A stretch of DNA of 64,000 nucleotides from Variovorax sp. YR216 (GTDB taxonomy: Bacteria > Pseudomonadota > Gammaproteobacteria > Burkholderiales > Burkholderiaceae_C): positions 124,001 to 188,000 of the forward strand of contig NZ_FNRO01000003.1 in the NCBI RefSeq assembly GCF_900107745.1, in the 5' to 3' direction. The position numbers and the translations under genes were made by a program. How positions within the stretch are numbered: the stretch's first letter is position 1; each line of letters starts with the position of its first letter. Below, piece by piece: positions 27,298 through 37,845 of this stretch. The notes under the pieces were generated by a model that was not told the DNA's origin, did not search any database, and saw nothing but the letters and a program-made list of their open reading frames with translations.

Positions 27298-27888
27298 ATG
27301 GCCAAAGTCGCCAAGAAAGCCAAGTCGACCGCGAAGACGCCGGCCGGATCCGCCGGCAAGGTGCCCAAGAAGGGCGGCGTGGCGGTTGCGGTGGAGTCGG
27401 GCAGCCGCAATGCGCCGGTCATCAACATCGGCATCGAGCGCCAGGACCGCGCCGCCATCGCCGAAGGCCTCGCCCGCGTGCTGGCCGACACCTACACGCT
27501 CTACCTCACGACCCACAACTTCCACTGGAACGTGACCGGCCCGCATTTCAACTCGCTGCATGCGATGTTCATGGCGCAGTACACCGAGCTGTGGGCCTCG
27601 ACCGACGTCATCGCCGAACGCATCCGCGCGCTGGGGCACTATGCGCCGGGCTCGTATGCCGAGTTCGGCAAGATCGCCACCGTGCCCGACGTTCCGCAGA
27701 CGCCGCCCAAGGCCATGGAGATGGTGCGTATCCTGGTCAAGGGCCACGAGACCGTGTCGCGCATCGCGCGCGAGTTCATCCCCGTGGCCGAGGAGGCCGG
27801 TGACGATCCCACCGCCGACATGCTCACCGCACGCTGCACGGTGCACGACCAGACCGCGTGGATGCTGCGTTCGCTCCTCGAAGACTGA
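27298..27888 (+). CDS. dps: DNA-binding ferritin-like protein Dps
   Basis: A 196-residue Dps with a Lys/Ala-rich N-terminal extension ([27 protein letters not shown]) likely to bind DNA. The ferroxidase helix [24 protein letters not shown] and the partner [13 protein letters not shown] carry the inter-subunit iron ligands (His, His, Asp, Glu). Dps dodecamers oxidise iron with peroxide and coat DNA. Proximity to oxyR suggests peroxide induction (inference). The ATG at 27298 follows GAAAGAG. Confidence 0.93.
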   Translation: MAKVAKKAKSTAKTPAGSAGKVPKKGGVAVAVESGSRNAPVINIGIERQDRAAIAEGLARVLADTYTLYLTTHNFHWNVTGPHFNSLHAMFMAQYTELWASTDVIAERIRALGHYAPGSYAEFGKIATVPDVPQTPPKAMEMVRILVKGHETVSRIAREFIPVAEEAGDDPTADMLTARCTVHDQTAWMLRSLLED

Positions 27889-27898
27889 GGCTTTCGCC

Positions 27899-28795
27899 AT
27901 GGCCGCCGCAGGTTCGATCCAACCTACGCCCGCGCCCCGCCGCGGGCGTTTTGCCCTCTACCTCGACCTGATCCGCTGGAACCGCCCGGCGGGCTGGTTG
28001 CTGTTGCTCTGGCCGACGCTGGGTGCGCTGTGGTTCGCCGCCGGCGGCTGGCCTGGCTGGCATCTGCTGGCGGTGTTCGTGATCGGCACGATCCTCATGC
28101 GCAGCGCGGGTTGCTGCGTGAACGACGTCGCCGATCGCGACTTCGACCGGCACGTCAAGCGGACCGCGAAGCGGCCGGTCACCAGCGGCGAGGTCTCGGT
28201 GCCCGAGGCGCTCACGGTGGGCGCCGTGCTGGCGCTTGCCGCTTTCGCGCTGGTCCTGACCACCAACCGCCTGACGGTCCTGATGTCGTTCGCAGCGCTT
28301 GCGGTGACGCTGATCTATCCCTTTGCCAAGCGTTTCGTTTCGGTGCCGCAGGCGGTGCTCGGCATTGCTTTCAGCTTCGGCATTCCGATGGCCTTTGCCG
28401 CTGTTCGCGACAGCTTGCCGCCGGCGGCGTGGTGGCTCCTGGCCGGCAATCTGTTCTGGGTGCTGGCCTATGACACCGAGTACGCGATGGTCGATCGCGA
28501 CGATGACCTCAAGATCGGCATGAAGACATCGGCAATCACTTTCGGCCGTCTGGACGTGGCGATCGTCATGGCAAGCTATGCGATCTTCCTTGCGGTGTGG
28601 ACGGCCATCGGCGTCGCCGCCGGGCTGGGCGCGGCGCTCTACGCGGGGATCGGCATCGCCGCGGCGCAGGCGCTGTGGCATTGGCGGCTGATCCACGACC
28701 GCACGCGCGAAGGCTGCTTCAAGGCGTTCCGGCTCAACCACTGGCTGGGCTTCGCCGTATTCGCCGGCATCGTTGCCGGCTACGCCTTGCGCTGA
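27899..28795 (+). CDS. ubiA: 4-hydroxybenzoate octaprenyltransferase
   Basis: A 298-residue polytopic prenyltransferase. The two Asp-rich motifs are clear: [19 protein letters not shown] (residues about 78-96) and [19 protein letters not shown] (about 198-216), which bind the Mg-diphosphate of the polyprenyl donor. About eight to nine membrane helices. It attaches the isoprenoid tail to 4-hydroxybenzoate in ubiquinone synthesis. It starts 10 nt after dps. Confidence 0.95.
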   Translation: MAAAGSIQPTPAPRRGRFALYLDLIRWNRPAGWLLLLWPTLGALWFAAGGWPGWHLLAVFVIGTILMRSAGCCVNDVADRDFDRHVKRTAKRPVTSGEVSVPEALTVGAVLALAAFALVLTTNRLTVLMSFAALAVTLIYPFAKRFVSVPQAVLGIAFSFGIPMAFAAVRDSLPPAAWWLLAGNLFWVLAYDTEYAMVDRDDDLKIGMKTSAITFGRLDVAIVMASYAIFLAVWTAIGVAAGLGAALYAGIGIAAAQALWHWRLIHDRTREGCFKAFRLNHWLGFAVFAGIVAGYALR

Positions 28796-28849
28796 GGCGC
28801 GCTTCCGCTTCCTATTGCCCTGTTGCGCCCTGTTGCGCCGCCGGCCTCG

Positions 28850-29707
28850 TCAGGCCTTGCCGAACTCTTTGCCGAGTTCGGCCGCCCGTTGATGGGCCGC
28901 GCGGATCGCTGTCTTGAATTTCGCCTTCACATCGGCGCTTTCCATCGAGGTGATCGCCGCGTAGGTGGTGCCGCCCTTCGACGTCACGCGCTCGCGGAGG
29001 ACGGCGGGCGGCTCGGTGGCATTCGCAGCCAGTGCGGACGCGCCTGTGAACGTGCCCACCGCGAGCTGATGCGCCTGTTCGGGCGTCAGACCCAATTCGA
29101 TGCCAGCCTCGGTCATCGCCTCGATGAAATAGAACACATAGGCCGGGCCGGACCCCGAAACCGCCGTCACGACATCGAGCGATCCCTCGGCGTCGACCCA
29201 CATCAGTTCGCCGGTTGCGCCGAGGACCTGGTCGATGAGCTTCCGGTCGTCGACGTCGACAGCCGCGCGCGCGAAGAGGCCGGTCATGCCCTGGCCGACC
29301 AGCGCCGGCGTATTCGGCATGGCCCGGACCACGCGCTCGGTGTCAAGCCAGTGCGCGATGCTGCCGGAGGGAATGCCGGCGGCCACGCTCAGGTGAAGCG
29401 CGTCGGGTGCCAGGCCGCGAACGGGCCGCGCAGCCTCGGCAAAACTCTGCGGCTTGACGGCCCAGACGATCACCTTGCACCGCGCCAGCGCAGGGCCCGC
29501 CGCGGGTTGGGCCGAGATGCCGAAATCGTTGGCGAGCCGGGCGCGCGCCTCGGCAAGAGGCTCGACGACCTCGATGCTCGCGGCGGGAACGTCCTGTTTG
29601 ATCAGCCCGCCGATGATCGCGCTGGCCATGTTGCCGCCACCGATGAAGCCGATGGGGGGGAGGGGGATCGGTTCCCGCCGGGGCAGGAAGGTGACTGCGA
29701 TATTCAT
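28850..29707 (-). CDS. proC: Pyrroline-5-carboxylate reductase
   Basis: A 285-residue enzyme catalysing the last step of proline synthesis. The NAD(P) motif IGFIGGGNMASAIIGGL is near residue 20 and the family signature VTAVSGSGPAYVFYFIEAMTEAG near 165, followed by VTSKGGTTYAAITSM. The first ten residues are an unusual leader (MNIAVTFLPRREPIP). It begins 3 nt after the stop of the phytase-like gene, so both share a transcript. Confidence 0.95.
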   Translation of the reverse strand: MNIAVTFLPRREPIPLPPIGFIGGGNMASAIIGGLIKQDVPAASIEVVEPLAEARARLANDFGISAQPAAGPALARCKVIVWAVKPQSFAEAARPVRGLAPDALHLSVAAGIPSGSIAHWLDTERVVRAMPNTPALVGQGMTGLFARAAVDVDDRKLIDQVLGATGELMWVDAEGSLDVVTAVSGSGPAYVFYFIEAMTEAGIELGLTPEQAHQLAVGTFTGASALAANATEPPAVLRERVTSKGGTTYAAITSMESADVKAKFKTAIRAAHQRAAELGKEFGKA

Positions 29708-29710
29708 GAT

Positions 29711-30868
29711 CTATCCGGTGAATTCGAATGCCGCGAACTGGGTGATCTGCAGCGGATTGAAATTGTCGTCGCTCACGGCGACCAGCAAGCGATGGCCGTT
29801 CGGCAGGTCGGGCCCCCAGCACAGGCCCTCGGTGTTGTCGAGCCGCGACAGGCCGAACGTGGCGAAATCGGCCACGCCCGTCTTCGGCGCCGGCCTGTGA
29901 TTGTCGGGCGTGAGCGCGTCGATGGCCAAGACATCGGAGCCGTGACGCGTATCGATCTCGTAGAGCCGCAGCGAATTGCCGGCGCCGGCCGCGTAGGAGC
30001 GCTCGAGCACCAGCATCCGGTCGGCGTCGATCATCAGGATCTCGCTGACGCCGTTGTCGGCATAGGTGCCCGGCAGCAGCGGGCGGCGCGGGATTGGGTC
30101 CGGCAGGTAAGCGATCTGGCGCACCGCCCTCCCGGTTGAAAGCTCGATCTGCGTGAACCGGCAGGGTCCGCCCGGCGCCGTGAACGAGGGGACCGGGCCG
30201 TCCTGGAACAGCGCGGCTTCCATCGCGAGCCACGCGTGGCGGCCGTCCGGCGTCAAGGCCAGGCCTTCGAGGCCCAGGTTCTCGCGCGGGCCGCGACGGC
30301 GACCGGTGGCCGCGTCGAACATGGCGGGGAGGGGGATCTGTCGCACGAGCGAGCCATCCCGCCGGGATTCATAGAGCGCCTGGCCGAAGCCGCGTTGCGG
30401 ATCGCCCTCGCTGGTCCAGAGCAGCGTGTCGGTATCCGGGCGCCACCGGATCGCCTCCGGGTCTGGAACGGCGACCTCGGATTCGGCCTCGCGCCGTCGA
30501 GGCCAAGGTGCGCCGTCCGCCTGCCGCAGATAGGTGACCCCGACCGGCCGGGGCGGTTCGGCTTTCGCCGCGGGTGACCACCGCATCGTGTAGAAGCGCA
30601 CTGGAGCGAAGTCTGATCGGTCATCGCTGAGAAGCAGGTACTCGCCTCTGCGTCGGTCGTAGTCGATTCCGGACAAGCCTCCGATGGTCGTTCCATCAAA
30701 GGAGAGGCGGTGCTGCAGCCGCGATTCGGCGACCAGGTGCAAGCGCTGCGACCCGTTGTTCGCCGCCGGCGGGGCCCCGCTTCTGCAGCCTGCCGCCGCG
30801 CACACCAGTGCCCCCGCGGCCCACAGGGCATGGCGGCGAGTGAGGCCGTGGAGGGGCGGATCGTGCAC
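29711..30868 (-). CDS. Esterase-like activity of phytase family lipoprotein
   Basis: The 385-residue protein has a Tat-like RR followed by a lipobox (LTRRHALWAAGALVCAAAGC), so it is probably a lipoprotein. The rest fits the Phytase-like (PF13449-type) propeller: GGLSGIDYDRRRGEYLLLSDDR, PDPEAIRW, ENLGLEGLALTPDGRHAWLAMEAAL, NGVSEILMIDADRMLVLERSY, LDNTEGLCWGP. Acidic residues in these loops may bind Ca2+. The true substrate is unknown. Confidence 0.85.
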   Translation of the reverse strand: MHDPPLHGLTRRHALWAAGALVCAAAGCRSGAPPAANNGSQRLHLVAESRLQHRLSFDGTTIGGLSGIDYDRRRGEYLLLSDDRSDFAPVRFYTMRWSPAAKAEPPRPVGVTYLRQADGAPWPRRREAESEVAVPDPEAIRWRPDTDTLLWTSEGDPQRGFGQALYESRRDGSLVRQIPLPAMFDAATGRRRGPRENLGLEGLALTPDGRHAWLAMEAALFQDGPVPSFTAPGGPCRFTQIELSTGRAVRQIAYLPDPIPRRPLLPGTYADNGVSEILMIDADRMLVLERSYAAGAGNSLRLYEIDTRHGSDVLAIDALTPDNHRPAPKTGVADFATFGLSRLDNTEGLCWGPDLPNGHRLLVAVSDDNFNPLQITQFAAFEFTG

Positions 30869-30911
30869 CGCCGGAAGTCTAAGAGATCACGGCCGGGCGC
30901 CATGGGGGTTG

Positions 30912-30940
30912 TTGACGCGAAACAGATCGTGTGCCACAAT
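30912..30940 (+). promoter_or_regulatory. Sigma-70 promoter of the rplN operon
   Basis: TTGACG at 30912-30917 and CACAAT at 30935-30940 are separated by 17 bp. It is the only strong promoter-like pair seen in the 224-nt gap before rplN and implies a leader of about 145 nt, which holds a GCTTCGC/GCGAAGC hairpin at 30946-30970. Confidence 0.7.
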
Positions 30941-31092
30941 AGCCGGCTTCGCTTCAAAAAAAGGCGAAGCTTCTGCCCAGCGGAAGCGCATTGGAGTGGT
31001 TCCAGTGCGTGGACGACGGGCCCAAGACTGATCGTTTGGTTGCTTCGGGGTGGTCCGGGCGGCAAAGCGGTACAAGTTGGGAATATCACGAA

Positions 31093-31461
31093 ATGATCCA
31101 AACTGAATCCCGGCTCGATGTGGCCGACAACACGGGCGCGAAATCCGTCCTGTGTATCAAGGTGCTCGGTGGCTCCAAGCGGCGCTATGCCAGCGTCGGC
31201 GACGTCATCAAGGTCTCCATCAAGGAAGCCGCTCCGCGTGGTCGCGTCAAGAAGGGCGAGATCTACAGCGCTGTGGTGGTTCGCACCGCCAAGGGCATCC
31301 GTCGCGCGGACGGTTCGCTCGTCAAGTTCGACGGCAACGCCGCTGTGTTGCTCAACGCCAAGCTGGAGCCGATCGGCACCCGCATCTTTGGACCGGTCAC
31401 GCGCGAGCTGCGTACCGAGAAGTTCATGAAGATCGTGTCGCTGGCTCCCGAAGTTCTCTAA
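31093..31461 (+). CDS. rplN: 50S ribosomal protein L14
   Basis: At 122 residues this is the standard length, from [19 protein letters not shown] to [18 protein letters not shown]14 binds 23S rRNA and contacts the 16S rRNA at a subunit bridge. It is the first gene of the run; the gene upstream is on the other strand, so rpsQ and the S10 genes are not contiguous here. Confidence 0.98.
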   Translation: MIQTESRLDVADNTGAKSVLCIKVLGGSKRRYASVGDVIKVSIKEAAPRGRVKKGEIYSAVVVRTAKGIRRADGSLVKFDGNAAVLLNAKLEPIGTRIFGPVTRELRTEKFMKIVSLAPEVL

Positions 31462-31474
31462 GGACAACAACGCC

Positions 31475-31792
31475 ATGAACAAGATTCGCAAAGGCGACCA
31501 GGTCATCGTGTTGGCCGGGCGCGACAAGGGAAAGCGCGGCACCGTCACGCTGCGCGCAGACGACTCGCACCTCGTCATCGAGGGTATCAACCTCGTCAAG
31601 AAGCACACCAAGCCGAACCCTCTGAAGGGTACGACGGGTGGCATCGTTGAAAAGGCTATGCCGATTCACCAATCCAACGTGGCGATCTTCAATGCCGCGA
31701 CCGGCAAGGCCGATCGCGTTGGCATCAAGGTCACGGACGGCAAGCGCGTGCGCGTCTTCAAGTCCAGCGGCGAAGAAATCAAGGCCGCCTAA
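31475..31792 (+). CDS. rplX: 50S ribosomal protein L24
   Basis: A 105-residue protein with the KOW motif [22 protein letters not shown] at residues 7-28. An early assembly protein of the large subunit. It starts 13 nt after rplN in the conserved spc gene order. Confidence 0.98.
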   Translation: MNKIRKGDQVIVLAGRDKGKRGTVTLRADDSHLVIEGINLVKKHTKPNPLKGTTGGIVEKAMPIHQSNVAIFNAATGKADRVGIKVTDGKRVRVFKSSGEEIKAA

Positions 31793-31803
31793 GGGGTACT
31801 TAC

Positions 31804-32343
31804 ATGGCACGTCTCCAACAACACTATCGCGAAAAGATCGCGAAGGATCTGACTGAAAAGTTCGGCTACACCTCGCCGATGCAGATTCCGCGCCTGACCA
31901 AGATCACGCTCAACATGGGTGTGGGCGAAGCAGTCGCCGACAAGAAGGTGCTCGACAACGCTGTGGCCGATCTGACGAAGATCGCCGGCCAGAAGCCCGT
32001 GGTGACCAAGTCGAAGAAGGCAATCGCCGGCTTCAAGATTCGTGAGAACCAGCCGATCGGCTGCATGGTCACGCTGCGTGGCGTGCAGATGTATGAATTC
32101 CTCGATCGCTTCGTGACCGTGGCGCTGCCGCGCGTTCGCGACTTCCGCGGGATCTCCGGTCGAGCGTTCGATGGCCGTGGCAACTACAACATCGGCGTCA
32201 AGGAACAGATCATTTTCCCTGAAATCGAGTACGACAAGGTTGATGCCCTGCGCGGTCTCAACATCAGCATCACGACGACGGCCAAGACCGACGAAGAAGC
32301 CAAGGCGCTTCTCGCCGGCTTCCGTTTCCCGTTCAAGAACTGA
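31804..32343 (+). CDS. rplE: 50S ribosomal protein L5
   Basis: A 179-residue protein of full length ([43 protein letters not shown] to [11 protein letters not shown]). L5 binds 5S rRNA and contacts the small-subunit head. It is 11 nt behind rplX. Confidence 0.98.
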   Translation: MARLQQHYREKIAKDLTEKFGYTSPMQIPRLTKITLNMGVGEAVADKKVLDNAVADLTKIAGQKPVVTKSKKAIAGFKIRENQPIGCMVTLRGVQMYEFLDRFVTVALPRVRDFRGISGRAFDGRGNYNIGVKEQIIFPEIEYDKVDALRGLNISITTTAKTDEEAKALLAGFRFPFKN

Positions 32344-32351
32344 GGTGGTTT

Positions 32352-32657
32352 GTGGCTAAAGTAGCTTTGATCGAGCGCGAGCTCAAGCGAGAAAAACTGG
32401 TCGCAAAGTACGCCGCCAAGCATGCGGAATTGAAGGCGATCGCCAACGACGCAAAGAAGAGCGACGAAGAGCGCGCAGCTGCCCGCCTGGCTCTGCAGAA
32501 GCTCCCGCGCAATGCGAACCCGACGCGCCAGCGCAACCGCTGCGAAATCACGGGTCGTCCGCGCGGCACCTTCCGTCAATTCGGTCTGGCGCGCGCCAAG
32601 ATCCGCGAAATGGCTTTCAACGGCGACATCCCCGGTGTCACCAAGGCCAGCTGGTAA
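32352..32657 (+). CDS. rpsN: 30S ribosomal protein S14, zinc-free type
   Basis: A 101-residue protein starting at GTG ([26 protein letters not shown]) and ending [11 protein letters not shown]. Length and lack of the CxxC pairs identify the long, zinc-independent S14 form. GGTGGTTT lies before the GTG. Part of the 30S head. Confidence 0.98.
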   Translation: MAKVALIERELKREKLVAKYAAKHAELKAIANDAKKSDEERAAARLALQKLPRNANPTRQRNRCEITGRPRGTFRQFGLARAKIREMAFNGDIPGVTKASW

Positions 32658-32677
32658 GCCAGGCAGGAGCAAACAAC

Positions 32678-33073
32678 ATGAGCATGAGTGATCCCATTGC
32701 CGACCTGCTGACGCGTATCCGCAACGCGCAGATGGTGGCGAAGCCCACCGTGTCGGTTCCGTCTTCCAAGGTGAAGGTTGCAATCGCACAAGTCCTGAAG
32801 GACGAGGGCTACATCGACGGCTTCAAGGTCAAGACCGAAGCCGGCAAGAGCGAGCTCGAAATCTCGCTGAAGTACTACGCTGGTCGCCCGGTCATCGAGC
32901 GCATCGAGCGCGTGAGCCGCCCCGGCCTGCGTGTCTACAAGGCCAGCGCCGCGATCCCGCAAGTCCAGAACGGCCTCGGCGTCGCCATCGTCACGACCCC
33001 GAAGGGCGTGATGACAGACCGCAAGGCTCGCGCCGCCGGTGTCGGTGGCGAAGTCCTGTGCTACGTCGCCTAA
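32678..33073 (+). CDS. rpsH: 30S ribosomal protein S8
   Basis: A 131-residue protein ([20 protein letters not shown] to [13 protein letters not shown]) of normal length. It binds the central domain of 16S rRNA; in E. coli S8 is the autogenous repressor of the spc operon at rplE. I did not identify an S8 target hairpin here. Confidence 0.98.
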   Translation: MSMSDPIADLLTRIRNAQMVAKPTVSVPSSKVKVAIAQVLKDEGYIDGFKVKTEAGKSELEISLKYYAGRPVIERIERVSRPGLRVYKASAAIPQVQNGLGVAIVTTPKGVMTDRKARAAGVGGEVLCYVA

Positions 33074-33095
33074 CGAGACATCAAGGAGAAACTGA

Positions 33096-33629
33096 ATGTC
33101 CCGCGTAGGAAAAATGCCGGTTGCCATCCCCGCAGGCGTGGATGTGTCGATCAAGGAAGACCAGATCAGCGTCAAGGGTTCGGGCGGCACGCTCAGCCTC
33201 GCACGCAATGCGCTGGTCAATGTCGTCAACAAGGACGGCAAGCTGAGCTTCGAGCCCGCCAACGATTCGCGTGAAGCCAACGCGATGAGCGGCACGGTTC
33301 GCCAGCTGGTGAACAACATGGTGGTCGGTGTGACCAAGGGCTTCGAGAAGAAGCTCAGCCTGATCGGCGTCGGTTACAAGGCTCAGGCGCAAGGCGCCAA
33401 GCTGAACCTGTCGGTCGGTTTTTCGCATCCGGTCAACAAAGACATGCCGCAAGGCATCACGGTGGCAACGCCCACCCCGACCGAAGTCGTGATCAAGGGT
33501 GCCGACCGCCAGCGCGTCGGCCAAGTGGCCGCCGAGATCCGCGCCATCCGTCCGCCCGAGCCCTATAAGGGCAAGGGTATCCGCTATGCGGACGAGAAGG
33601 TCGTGATCAAAGAGACCAAGAAGAAGTAA
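33096..33629 (+). CDS. rplF: 50S ribosomal protein L6
   Basis: A 177-residue protein ([19 protein letters not shown]) ending with the L6 signature [25 protein letters not shown]. It lies near the sarcin-ricin loop. AAGGAGAAA sits ahead of the ATG. Confidence 0.98.
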   Translation: MSRVGKMPVAIPAGVDVSIKEDQISVKGSGGTLSLARNALVNVVNKDGKLSFEPANDSREANAMSGTVRQLVNNMVVGVTKGFEKKLSLIGVGYKAQAQGAKLNLSVGFSHPVNKDMPQGITVATPTPTEVVIKGADRQRVGQVAAEIRAIRPPEPYKGKGIRYADEKVVIKETKKK

Positions 33630-33640
33630 GGGGCAGCAAA

Positions 33641-34009
33641 ATGATGTTGACCAAAAAAGCACAGCGTCTCCGCCGCTCGCGTCAGACCCGTATCCGCATT
33701 GCAACGCAAGGCGTGGCCCGTCTGACCGTGAACCGCACCAACCTGCACATCTACGCCACCGTCATCTCCGGCGACGGCTCGAAGGTGCTTGCAAGCGCCT
33801 CGACCGCAGAAGCCGAAGTGCGCGCCGTCCTGGGCGGCTCGGGCAAGGGTGGCAACACCGCTGCCGCGACCGCCATCGGCAAGCGCATCGCCGAAAAGGC
33901 GAAGGCCGCTGGTGTCGAGAAGGTTGCCTTCGATCGCGCAGGTTTCGCATACCACGGCCGCGTCAAGGCGCTGGCCGATGCGGCCCGCGAGGCCGGCCTG
34001 CAGTTCTAA
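33641..34009 (+). CDS. rplR: 50S ribosomal protein L18
   Basis: A protein of 122 residues from the first of two adjacent ATGs ([17 protein letters not shown]). The first is 7 nt from AAGGGG and the second (33644) would give 121 residues, as often annotated; either may be used. The C-terminal [26 protein letters not shown] is typical. It binds 5S rRNA. Confidence 0.97.
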   Translation: MMLTKKAQRLRRSRQTRIRIATQGVARLTVNRTNLHIYATVISGDGSKVLASASTAEAEVRAVLGGSGKGGNTAAATAIGKRIAEKAKAAGVEKVAFDRAGFAYHGRVKALADAAREAGLQF

Positions 34010-34027
34010 CCGGACACGAGATTCAAA

Positions 34028-34546
34028 ATGGCAAAGATTCAGGCAAGAACGCAGAACGAAGGACCCGAGGACGGTCTGCGCGAGAAGATGATCGCGATCA
34101 ACCGCGTCACCAAGGTGGTGAAGGGTGGTCGTATTCTGGGTTTCGCAGCGCTCACCGTGGTGGGTGATGGCGACGGTCGCGTCGGCATGGGCAAGGGCAA
34201 GTCGAAGGAAGTGCCCGCTGCCGTGCAGAAGGCAATGGAAGAAGCGCGTCGCAATCTGATGAAGATCTCGATCAAGAACGGCACGCTGCATCACCAGGTG
34301 ACGGGTCACCACGGTGCTTCGTCGGTCGTGATGTATCCGGCCCCCAAGGGGACCGGCATCATCGCCGGCGGTCCGATGCGCGCCGTGTTCGAAGTCATGG
34401 GCATCACGGACATCGTGGCCAAGAGCCATGGTTCGTCGAACCCCTACAACATGGTTCGCGCGACGCTGGACGGTCTGCGCAATTCGACGACCGCTTCCGA
34501 AGTGGCTGCCAAGCGCGGCCTCACCGTTGAGCAACTCTTCGCCTAA
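34028..34546 (+). CDS. rpsE: 30S ribosomal protein S5
   Basis: A 172-residue protein with the S5 double-stranded RNA-binding segment [49 protein letters not shown] and the C-terminal [16 protein letters not shown]. It supports decoding accuracy and 30S assembly. Confidence 0.98.
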   Translation: MAKIQARTQNEGPEDGLREKMIAINRVTKVVKGGRILGFAALTVVGDGDGRVGMGKGKSKEVPAAVQKAMEEARRNLMKISIKNGTLHHQVTGHHGASSVVMYPAPKGTGIIAGGPMRAVFEVMGITDIVAKSHGSSNPYNMVRATLDGLRNSTTASEVAAKRGLTVEQLFA

Positions 34547-34561
34547 ACCGGGAGTTACGAA

Positions 34562-34747
34562 ATGACGACGCAACAACAAACCGTCAAGGTGCAATTGGTC
34601 AAGAGCCCGATCGGCACCAAGCAATCGCATCGCGCCACCGTTCGTGGCCTGGGTCTGCGCAAGCTCAACAGCGTGAGCGAGCTGCAGGACACGCCCGCGG
34701 TCCGCGGCATGATCAACAAGATCAGTTATCTGGTCAAAGTGCTCTAA
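34562..34747 (+). CDS. rpmD: 50S ribosomal protein L30
   Basis: A 61-residue protein ([30 protein letters not shown]) with the L30 motif and normal short length. It lies 15 nt after rpsE. The first eight residues (TTQQQT) are polar and variable. Confidence 0.97.
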   Translation: MTTQQQTVKVQLVKSPIGTKQSHRATVRGLGLRKLNSVSELQDTPAVRGMINKISYLVKVL

Positions 34748-34771
34748 GCAGAGTCACTGAGAGAGACGCAT

Positions 34772-35203
34772 ATGGAACTCAATGGCATCAAGCCGGCAGC
34801 TGGCGCCAAGCACGCCAAGCGCCGCGTCGGCCGCGGCATCGGCTCCGGACTTGGCAAGACCGCGGGTCGCGGTCACAAGGGTCAGAAGTCGCGCGCGGGC
34901 GGTTTCCACAAGGTGGGCTTCGAAGGCGGCCAGATGCCGCTGCAGCGCCGCCTGCCGAAGCGCGGCTTCAAGTCGCACCTGCTGAAGTTCAACGCCGAGG
35001 TGACGCTCGCCTCGCTGGAACAGCTGGGCCTGGCGGAAGTCGACGTGCTGGCTCTCAAGCAGGCCGGCCTGGTGGCTCAAATCGCCAAGGTCGTCAAGGT
35101 TGTGAAGTCGGGCGAGATCACCAAGGCCGTCAAGCTGACGGGCATTGGTGCGACGGCCGGTGCCAAGGCGGCGATCGAAGCCGCCGGTGGCAGCGTTGCC
35201 TGA
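34772..35203 (+). CDS. rplO: 50S ribosomal protein L15
   Basis: A 143-residue protein with the Gly/Lys/Arg-rich N-terminus [34 protein letters not shown] and [13 protein letters not shown]. It is an assembly protein of the large subunit and lies directly before secY, as in most bacteria. Confidence 0.98.
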   Translation: MELNGIKPAAGAKHAKRRVGRGIGSGLGKTAGRGHKGQKSRAGGFHKVGFEGGQMPLQRRLPKRGFKSHLLKFNAEVTLASLEQLGLAEVDVLALKQAGLVAQIAKVVKVVKSGEITKAVKLTGIGATAGAKAAIEAAGGSVA

Positions 35204-35228
35204 ACAAACGGACTGAAAGAAGTTCTTC

Positions 35229-36539
35229 GTGGCAACCAACGCGGCAACGCTCGCAAAAACTGGCAAGTTCGGTGACCTGCGTCGCCGTCTTGTCTTTTTG
35301 CTGCTCGCTCTCGTGGTCTATCGCGTCGGGGCTCACATCCCGGTGCCTGGCATCAACCCGGACCAACTGGCGCAGCTGTTCCAAGGTCAGCAGGGCGGCA
35401 TCCTGAGCCTGTTCAACATGTTCTCGGGCGGCGCGCTGTCGCGCTTCACCGTGTTCGCGTTGGGCATCATGCCTTACATCTCCGCGTCGATCATCATGCA
35501 GTTGATGACCTACGTGATTCCGACCTTCGAGCAATTGAAGAAGGAAGGCGAGGCGGGCCGCCGCAAGATCACCCAGTACACCCGTTACGGGACACTGGCA
35601 CTTGCGCTGTTCCAGTCGTTCAGCATTGCTGTTGCGCTCGAGTCCTCGCCGGGTCTGGTTCTGGCCCCGGGGTTTGGCTTCCGCCTTACCGCGATGATCA
35701 GCTTGACTGCTGGTTCGATGTTCCTGATGTGGCTCGGCGAGCAGATCACCGAACGAGGCCTGGGCAACGGGATCTCCATCCTGATCTTCGCGGGTATCGC
35801 TGCCGGCCTGCCGAATGCGATTGGTGGTTTGCTCGAGCTGGTTCGCACCGGCGCCATGAACGTGCTGGTGGCACTGTTCATCGTGGCTGTGGTTGTTCTG
35901 GTGACCTACTTCGTCGTGTTCGTCGAACGGGGTCAGCGCAAGATCCTCGTGAACTATGCGCGGCGTCAGGTGGGCAACAAGGTGTACGGCGGTCAATCGT
36001 CGCATCTGCCGCTCAAGCTGAACATGGCCGGTGTGATCCCGCCGATCTTCGCGTCGTCGATCATCCTGCTGCCGACCACCATCGTGGGTTGGTTCAGCAC
36101 CGGTGAGAGCTCGCGCTGGATCCGGGATATTGCGAGCGCTTTGCATCCGGGGCAGCCGATCTACGTTCTGCTGTACGCCAGCGCGATCGTGTTCTTCTGC
36201 TTCTTCTACACGGCGCTGGTTTTCAACAGCCGCGAGACTGCAGACAACCTGAAGAAGAGTGGTGCGTTCATTCCGGGCATTCGTCCGGGTGACCAGACCG
36301 CGAGGTACATCGACAAGATCCTGGTCCGGCTGACGCTGGCCGGCGCGGTGTACATCACCTTCGTTTGCCTGCTGCCCGAGTTCCTGATCCTGAAGTACAA
36401 CGTGCCGTTCTATTTTGGCGGCACCTCCTTGTTGATCATCGTGGTGGTCACGATGGACTTCATGGCCCAGGTGCAAAACTACATGATGTCTCAGCAATAC
36501 GAGTCACTACTCAAGAAGGCGAACTTCAAGACCTCGTAG
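35229..36539 (+). CDS. secY: Preprotein translocase subunit SecY
   Basis: A 436-residue channel protein with ten membrane helices. The first signature [14 protein letters not shown] follows helix 1 and [18 protein letters not shown] forms part of the plug and gate; the last cytoplasmic loop [25 protein letters not shown] is the SecA/ribosome contact. It starts at GTG (35229), 25 nt after rplO. Confidence 0.98.
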   Translation: MATNAATLAKTGKFGDLRRRLVFLLLALVVYRVGAHIPVPGINPDQLAQLFQGQQGGILSLFNMFSGGALSRFTVFALGIMPYISASIIMQLMTYVIPTFEQLKKEGEAGRRKITQYTRYGTLALALFQSFSIAVALESSPGLVLAPGFGFRLTAMISLTAGSMFLMWLGEQITERGLGNGISILIFAGIAAGLPNAIGGLLELVRTGAMNVLVALFIVAVVVLVTYFVVFVERGQRKILVNYARRQVGNKVYGGQSSHLPLKLNMAGVIPPIFASSIILLPTTIVGWFSTGESSRWIRDIASALHPGQPIYVLLYASAIVFFCFFYTALVFNSRETADNLKKSGAFIPGIRPGDQTARYIDKILVRLTLAGAVYITFVCLLPEFLILKYNVPFYFGGTSLLIIVVVTMDFMAQVQNYMMSQQYESLLKKANFKTS

Positions 36540-36546
36540 GTATGAG

Positions 36547-36765
36547 ATGTCGAAGGACGATGTCATCCAGATGCAAGGCGAGGTTCTGGAGAACCTGCCG
36601 AACGCGACATTCAGGGTGAAGCTCGAAAGCGGGCAGATCGTTCTTGGTCATATTTCCGGAAAGATGCGGATGCACTACATCCGTATCCTTCCAGGTGACA
36701 AAGTCACCGTTGAGTTGACGCCCTACGACTTGAGCCGGGCGCGCATTGTGTTTCGGGCGAAATGA
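36547..36765 (+). CDS. infA: Translation initiation factor IF-1
   Basis: A 72-residue OB-fold protein ([72 protein letters not shown]). It occupies the A site of the 30S subunit at initiation. The location between secY and rpmJ is typical of betaproteobacteria. Confidence 0.98.
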   Translation: MSKDDVIQMQGEVLENLPNATFRVKLESGQIVLGHISGKMRMHYIRILPGDKVTVELTPYDLSRARIVFRAK

Positions 36766-36797
36766 GTCGCCGGGTTGAAGAGTTTTAGGAGAATGAA

Positions 36798-36911
36798 ATG
36801 AGAGTTTCGGCTTCGGTCAAAACCATTTGCCGTAATTGCAAGATCATCCGCCGCAAGGGTGTGGTGCGCGTGATCTGTTCCGACCCGCGCCACAAGCAGC
36901 GCCAGGGTTGA
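36798..36911 (+). CDS. rpmJ: 50S ribosomal protein L36, zinc-binding type
   Basis: A 37-residue protein from ATG 36798 to TGA 36909-36911: it reads [20 protein letters not shown] and continues to a DPRHKQRQG tail. Zinc ligands Cys11, Cys14, Cys27 and His32 are all present, so this is the zinc-containing (C+) form. TAGGAGAA precedes the start. Confidence 0.97.
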   Translation: MRVSASVKTICRNCKIIRRKGVVRVICSDPRHKQRQG

Positions 36912-36935
36912 TTGATAGAGTATTAGAGGACGCAC

Positions 36936-37301
36936 ATGGCACGTATTGCTGGCATCAACATTCCGCCGCACAAGCACGCTGAAATCGGCCTGACGGCTAT
37001 TTTCGGCATCGGTCGCACGCGCGCTCGCAAGATCTGCGAAGCAAGCGGCATCGAATACTCGAAGAAGATCAAGGATCTGACCGACGCCGATCTCGAGAAG
37101 ATCCGCGACCAGATCGCGCTCTTCACGATCGAAGGCGACCTGCGCCGCGAAACGACGATGAACATCAAGCGTTTGATCGACATCGGCTGCTACCGCGGTT
37201 TCCGTCATCGTCGCGGCCTGCCGATGCGCGGCCAGCGTACGCGCACCAACGCCCGTACTCGCAAGGGTCCGCGCAAGGCTGCGCAGTCCCTGAAGAAATA
37301 A
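36936..37301 (+). CDS. rpsM: 30S ribosomal protein S13
   Basis: A 121-residue protein ([30 protein letters not shown] to [24 protein letters not shown]) with the helix-hairpin-helix and basic tail that contacts P-site tRNA and the subunit bridge. First gene of the alpha group, 24 nt after rpmJ. Confidence 0.98.
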   Translation: MARIAGINIPPHKHAEIGLTAIFGIGRTRARKICEASGIEYSKKIKDLTDADLEKIRDQIALFTIEGDLRRETTMNIKRLIDIGCYRGFRHRRGLPMRGQRTRTNARTRKGPRKAAQSLKK

Positions 37302-37313
37302 GGATAGACCAGC

Positions 37314-37718
37314 ATGGCTAAAGCTCCTGCCAACAACGCCGCACAACGCGTTCGCAAGAAGGTTCGCAAGAACGTCGCGGACGGTATCGCGCACGTGCAC
37401 GCTTCGTTCAACAACACGATCATCACGATCACGGACCGCCAGGGCAACGCCCTGTCGTGGGCTTCGTCGGGTGGTCAGGGCTTCAAGGGTTCGCGCAAGT
37501 CGACGCCGTTCGCTGCGCAGGTGGCCTCTGAAGTCGCCGGCCGCGCTGCGGTCGAGCAAGGCATCAAGAACCTCGATGTCGAGATCAAGGGTCCTGGCCC
37601 GGGTCGCGAATCGTCGGTGCGCGCGCTGGCCGCGCTCGGCATCCGGATCAACTCCATTGCCGACGTGACCCCGGTGCCGCACAACGGCTGCCGTCCGCAG
37701 AAGCGTCGTCGCATCTGA
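37314..37718 (+). CDS. rpsK: 30S ribosomal protein S11
   Basis: A 134-residue protein with [25 protein letters not shown] and the C-terminal [18 protein letters not shown]. It forms part of the platform near the E site. A hairpin followed by a T-rich run lies immediately downstream. Confidence 0.98.
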   Translation: MAKAPANNAAQRVRKKVRKNVADGIAHVHASFNNTIITITDRQGNALSWASSGGQGFKGSRKSTPFAAQVASEVAGRAAVEQGIKNLDVEIKGPGPGRESSVRALAALGIRINSIADVTPVPHNGCRPQKRRRI

Positions 37719-37732
37719 GGCGATGACGTCCG

Positions 37733-37771
37733 GCGCAGACCGCTTCACGGCGGCTGCGCATTTTGTTTTTT
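37733..37771 (+). terminator. Hairpin and U-tract between rpsK and rpsD
   Basis: GCGCAG (37733-37738) pairs with CTGCGC (37754-37759), with an inner CCG/CGG stem, followed by ATTTTGTTTTTT. It has the form of an intrinsic terminator inside the alpha operon and could cause partial termination or mark a processing site. Confidence 0.65.
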
Positions 37772-37845
37772 AACAAGCCCACCGCCGTCGGCCCACGCCG
37801 ATGGCTCCCGCAGTCCGCTGCGGCAGATGAACAAAGGAAGATCAA

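Noticed and set aside
36793..36801. A minimal ATG-AAA-TGA frame just ahead of and overlapping the rpmJ start
   Set aside because: Most likely chance; the Shine-Dalgarno spacing suits rpmJ and no leader-peptide logic is evident.
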